A stretch of 64,000 bases of DNA from Rhizobium croatiense (GTDB lineage: Bacteria; Pseudomonadota; Alphaproteobacteria; Rhizobiales; Rhizobiaceae). A program made the position numbers and the translations under genes. The notes beneath the pieces are model-generated. The model was given only the letters and a program-made list of their open reading frames with translations. It was not told the origin of the DNA and did not search any database. Where the stretch lies: assembly GCF_019793465.1 (NCBI RefSeq), contig NZ_JAILYJ010000011.1, positions 170,594 to 234,593 of the forward strand, given 5' to 3'. Positions 62,069 through 64,000 of this stretch are shown here, one piece after another (position 1 is the stretch's first letter; each line of letters begins with the position of its first letter).

Positions 62069-62076
<8 letters not shown>
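61249..62076 (+). CDS. Dpp-type ABC transporter permease C
   Basis: 275 aa, DppC/OppC-like with the typical YIFGLDNLGRDILSRLIYG after the first helix, and EEAAKLRGEGK-type EAA loop as FVEAAKLRGEGKLWIIFREI (first part). Six helices. Overlaps the ATPase start by eight bases. Confidence 0.93.
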
Positions 62077-63700
<1,624 letters not shown>

Positions 63701-63712
63701 GAGGGAACAGAC

Positions 63713-64000
63713 ATGACGTCGCGCGGCTTCACCACCATCGAGAATGAATGGATCACGCTGAAGGACGGCACGCGGTTTGCGGCGCGCATCTGGATGCCCG
63801 ACGGCGCCGAGCAGGATCCCGTTCCAGCCGTCTTCGAATTCCTGCCCTATCGCAAGCGCGACGGCACCAGCCTCCGGGACGAGTCGACCTATCCGGTGTT
63901 CGCCGGCGCCGGCATTGCCGGCGTACGAGTCGATATCCGCGGATCGGGGGAATCCGACGGCGTCATCGACGGCGAATATACCGAACGCGAGCTTGCCGAT
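63713..64000 (+). CDS. CocE/NonD family hydrolase, copy 2 (partial, runs off the window)
   Basis: First 96 codons, ATG 63713, GAGGGAA upstream, 12 bases after the transporter ATPase. From 63721 it matches 16408-16687 with six differences in 280 bases, one of them changing the protein (Leu here for Pro in copy 1, in GTSLRDE). The oxyanion Tyr motif LPYRKRD is included; the catalytic Ser lies beyond the edge. As part of a betaine operon, an ester hydrolase for acyl-carnitine or choline-like esters is one possibility. Confidence 0.9.
   Translation, partial: MTSRGFTTIENEWITLKDGTRFAARIWMPDGAEQDPVPAVFEFLPYRKRDGTSLRDESTYPVFAGAGIAGVRVDIRGSGESDGVIDGEYTERELAD

Overview
This window looks like accessory DNA (a plasmid, chromid or catabolic island) of an alphaproteobacterium of the Rhizobium/Sinorhizobium/Agrobacterium group. 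The evidence is indirect: high GC, many ABC-uptake operons joined to catabolic genes, a bgsBA-like mixed-linkage glucan synthase pair, a carnitine-to-glycine-betaine operon of the rhizobial type (dehydrogenase fused to a thioesterase), and short palindromic intergenic repeats resembling the rhizobial mosaic elements. I saw no rRNA, tRNA, CRISPR, phage or plasmid replication genes.

Layout. (1) 1-5768, minus strand: a six-gene operon with a split Rieske oxygenase (separate Rieske and catalytic proteins), a glutathione S-transferase, an amidohydrolase of the 8-oxoguanine-deaminase/AtzB type and a BMP-type (nucleoside-like) ABC transporter cut by the window edge. (2) 5888-9701, minus: an acylphosphatase-like orphan, then bgsA and bgsB. 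(3) 9702-18912: a worn stretch with a broken LuxR-family regulator, a GST plus a frameshifted alpha/beta hydrolase, an XRE-type regulator, a Dpp-type binding protein with a CocE/NonD hydrolase, and an ISL3 transposase remnant. (4) 18913-25018: a GntR regulator divergent from a taurine/nitrate-type ABC transporter, a sugar-acid dehydratase of the IlvD/Edd family and an RraA-like aldolase. (5) 25058-32668: a GAF histidine kinase/NarL-type regulator pair divergent from a ribose-type ABC transporter and an SMP-30 lactonase. (6) 32730-40358: a LacI-controlled CUT1 sugar transporter with RbsD/FucU mutarotase and PfkB kinase, and a divergent MalK-type ATPase; two identical 14-bp LacI-type operators sit between them. 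(7) 40565-50947: mixed genes (a DUF4010 membrane protein with two frameshifts, an isochorismatase-like hydrolase, a GGDEF-EAL protein, an orphan amino-acid binding protein, formaldehyde dehydrogenase, a small unknown protein, a DMT exporter and a LysR regulator). (8) 50925-64000: a betaine operon with a CdhR-like regulator, dehydrocarnitine cleavage enzyme, carnitine dehydrogenase-thioesterase fusion, acyl-CoA dehydrogenase, NDP-forming-type CoA ligase, CaiD-like hydratase, a complete Dpp-type transporter and a second CocE/NonD hydrolase cut by the window edge.

How the genes may work together. The last operon can be read as gamma-butyrobetaine or crotonobetaine uptake, CoA activation, desaturation, hydration to the carnitine level, oxidation to 3-dehydrocarnitine, cleavage to betainyl-CoA and release of glycine betaine. 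Formaldehyde dehydrogenase nearby would suit later demethylation of betaine (inference). The CocE/NonD gene at the right edge is about 98% identical over 280 bp to the one at 16.4 kb, which follows a clearly more diverged binding protein, so the hydrolase was copied or converted recently. The most unusual items are the complementary split Rieske oxygenase, the duplicated hydrolase behind betaine/peptide-type binding proteins, and the sugar-acid pathway served by a taurine-type transporter. Three loci (LuxR, alpha/beta hydrolase, DUF4010) carry frameshifts; several lie in or near G-rich runs, so sequencing error should be excluded before calling them pseudogenes.
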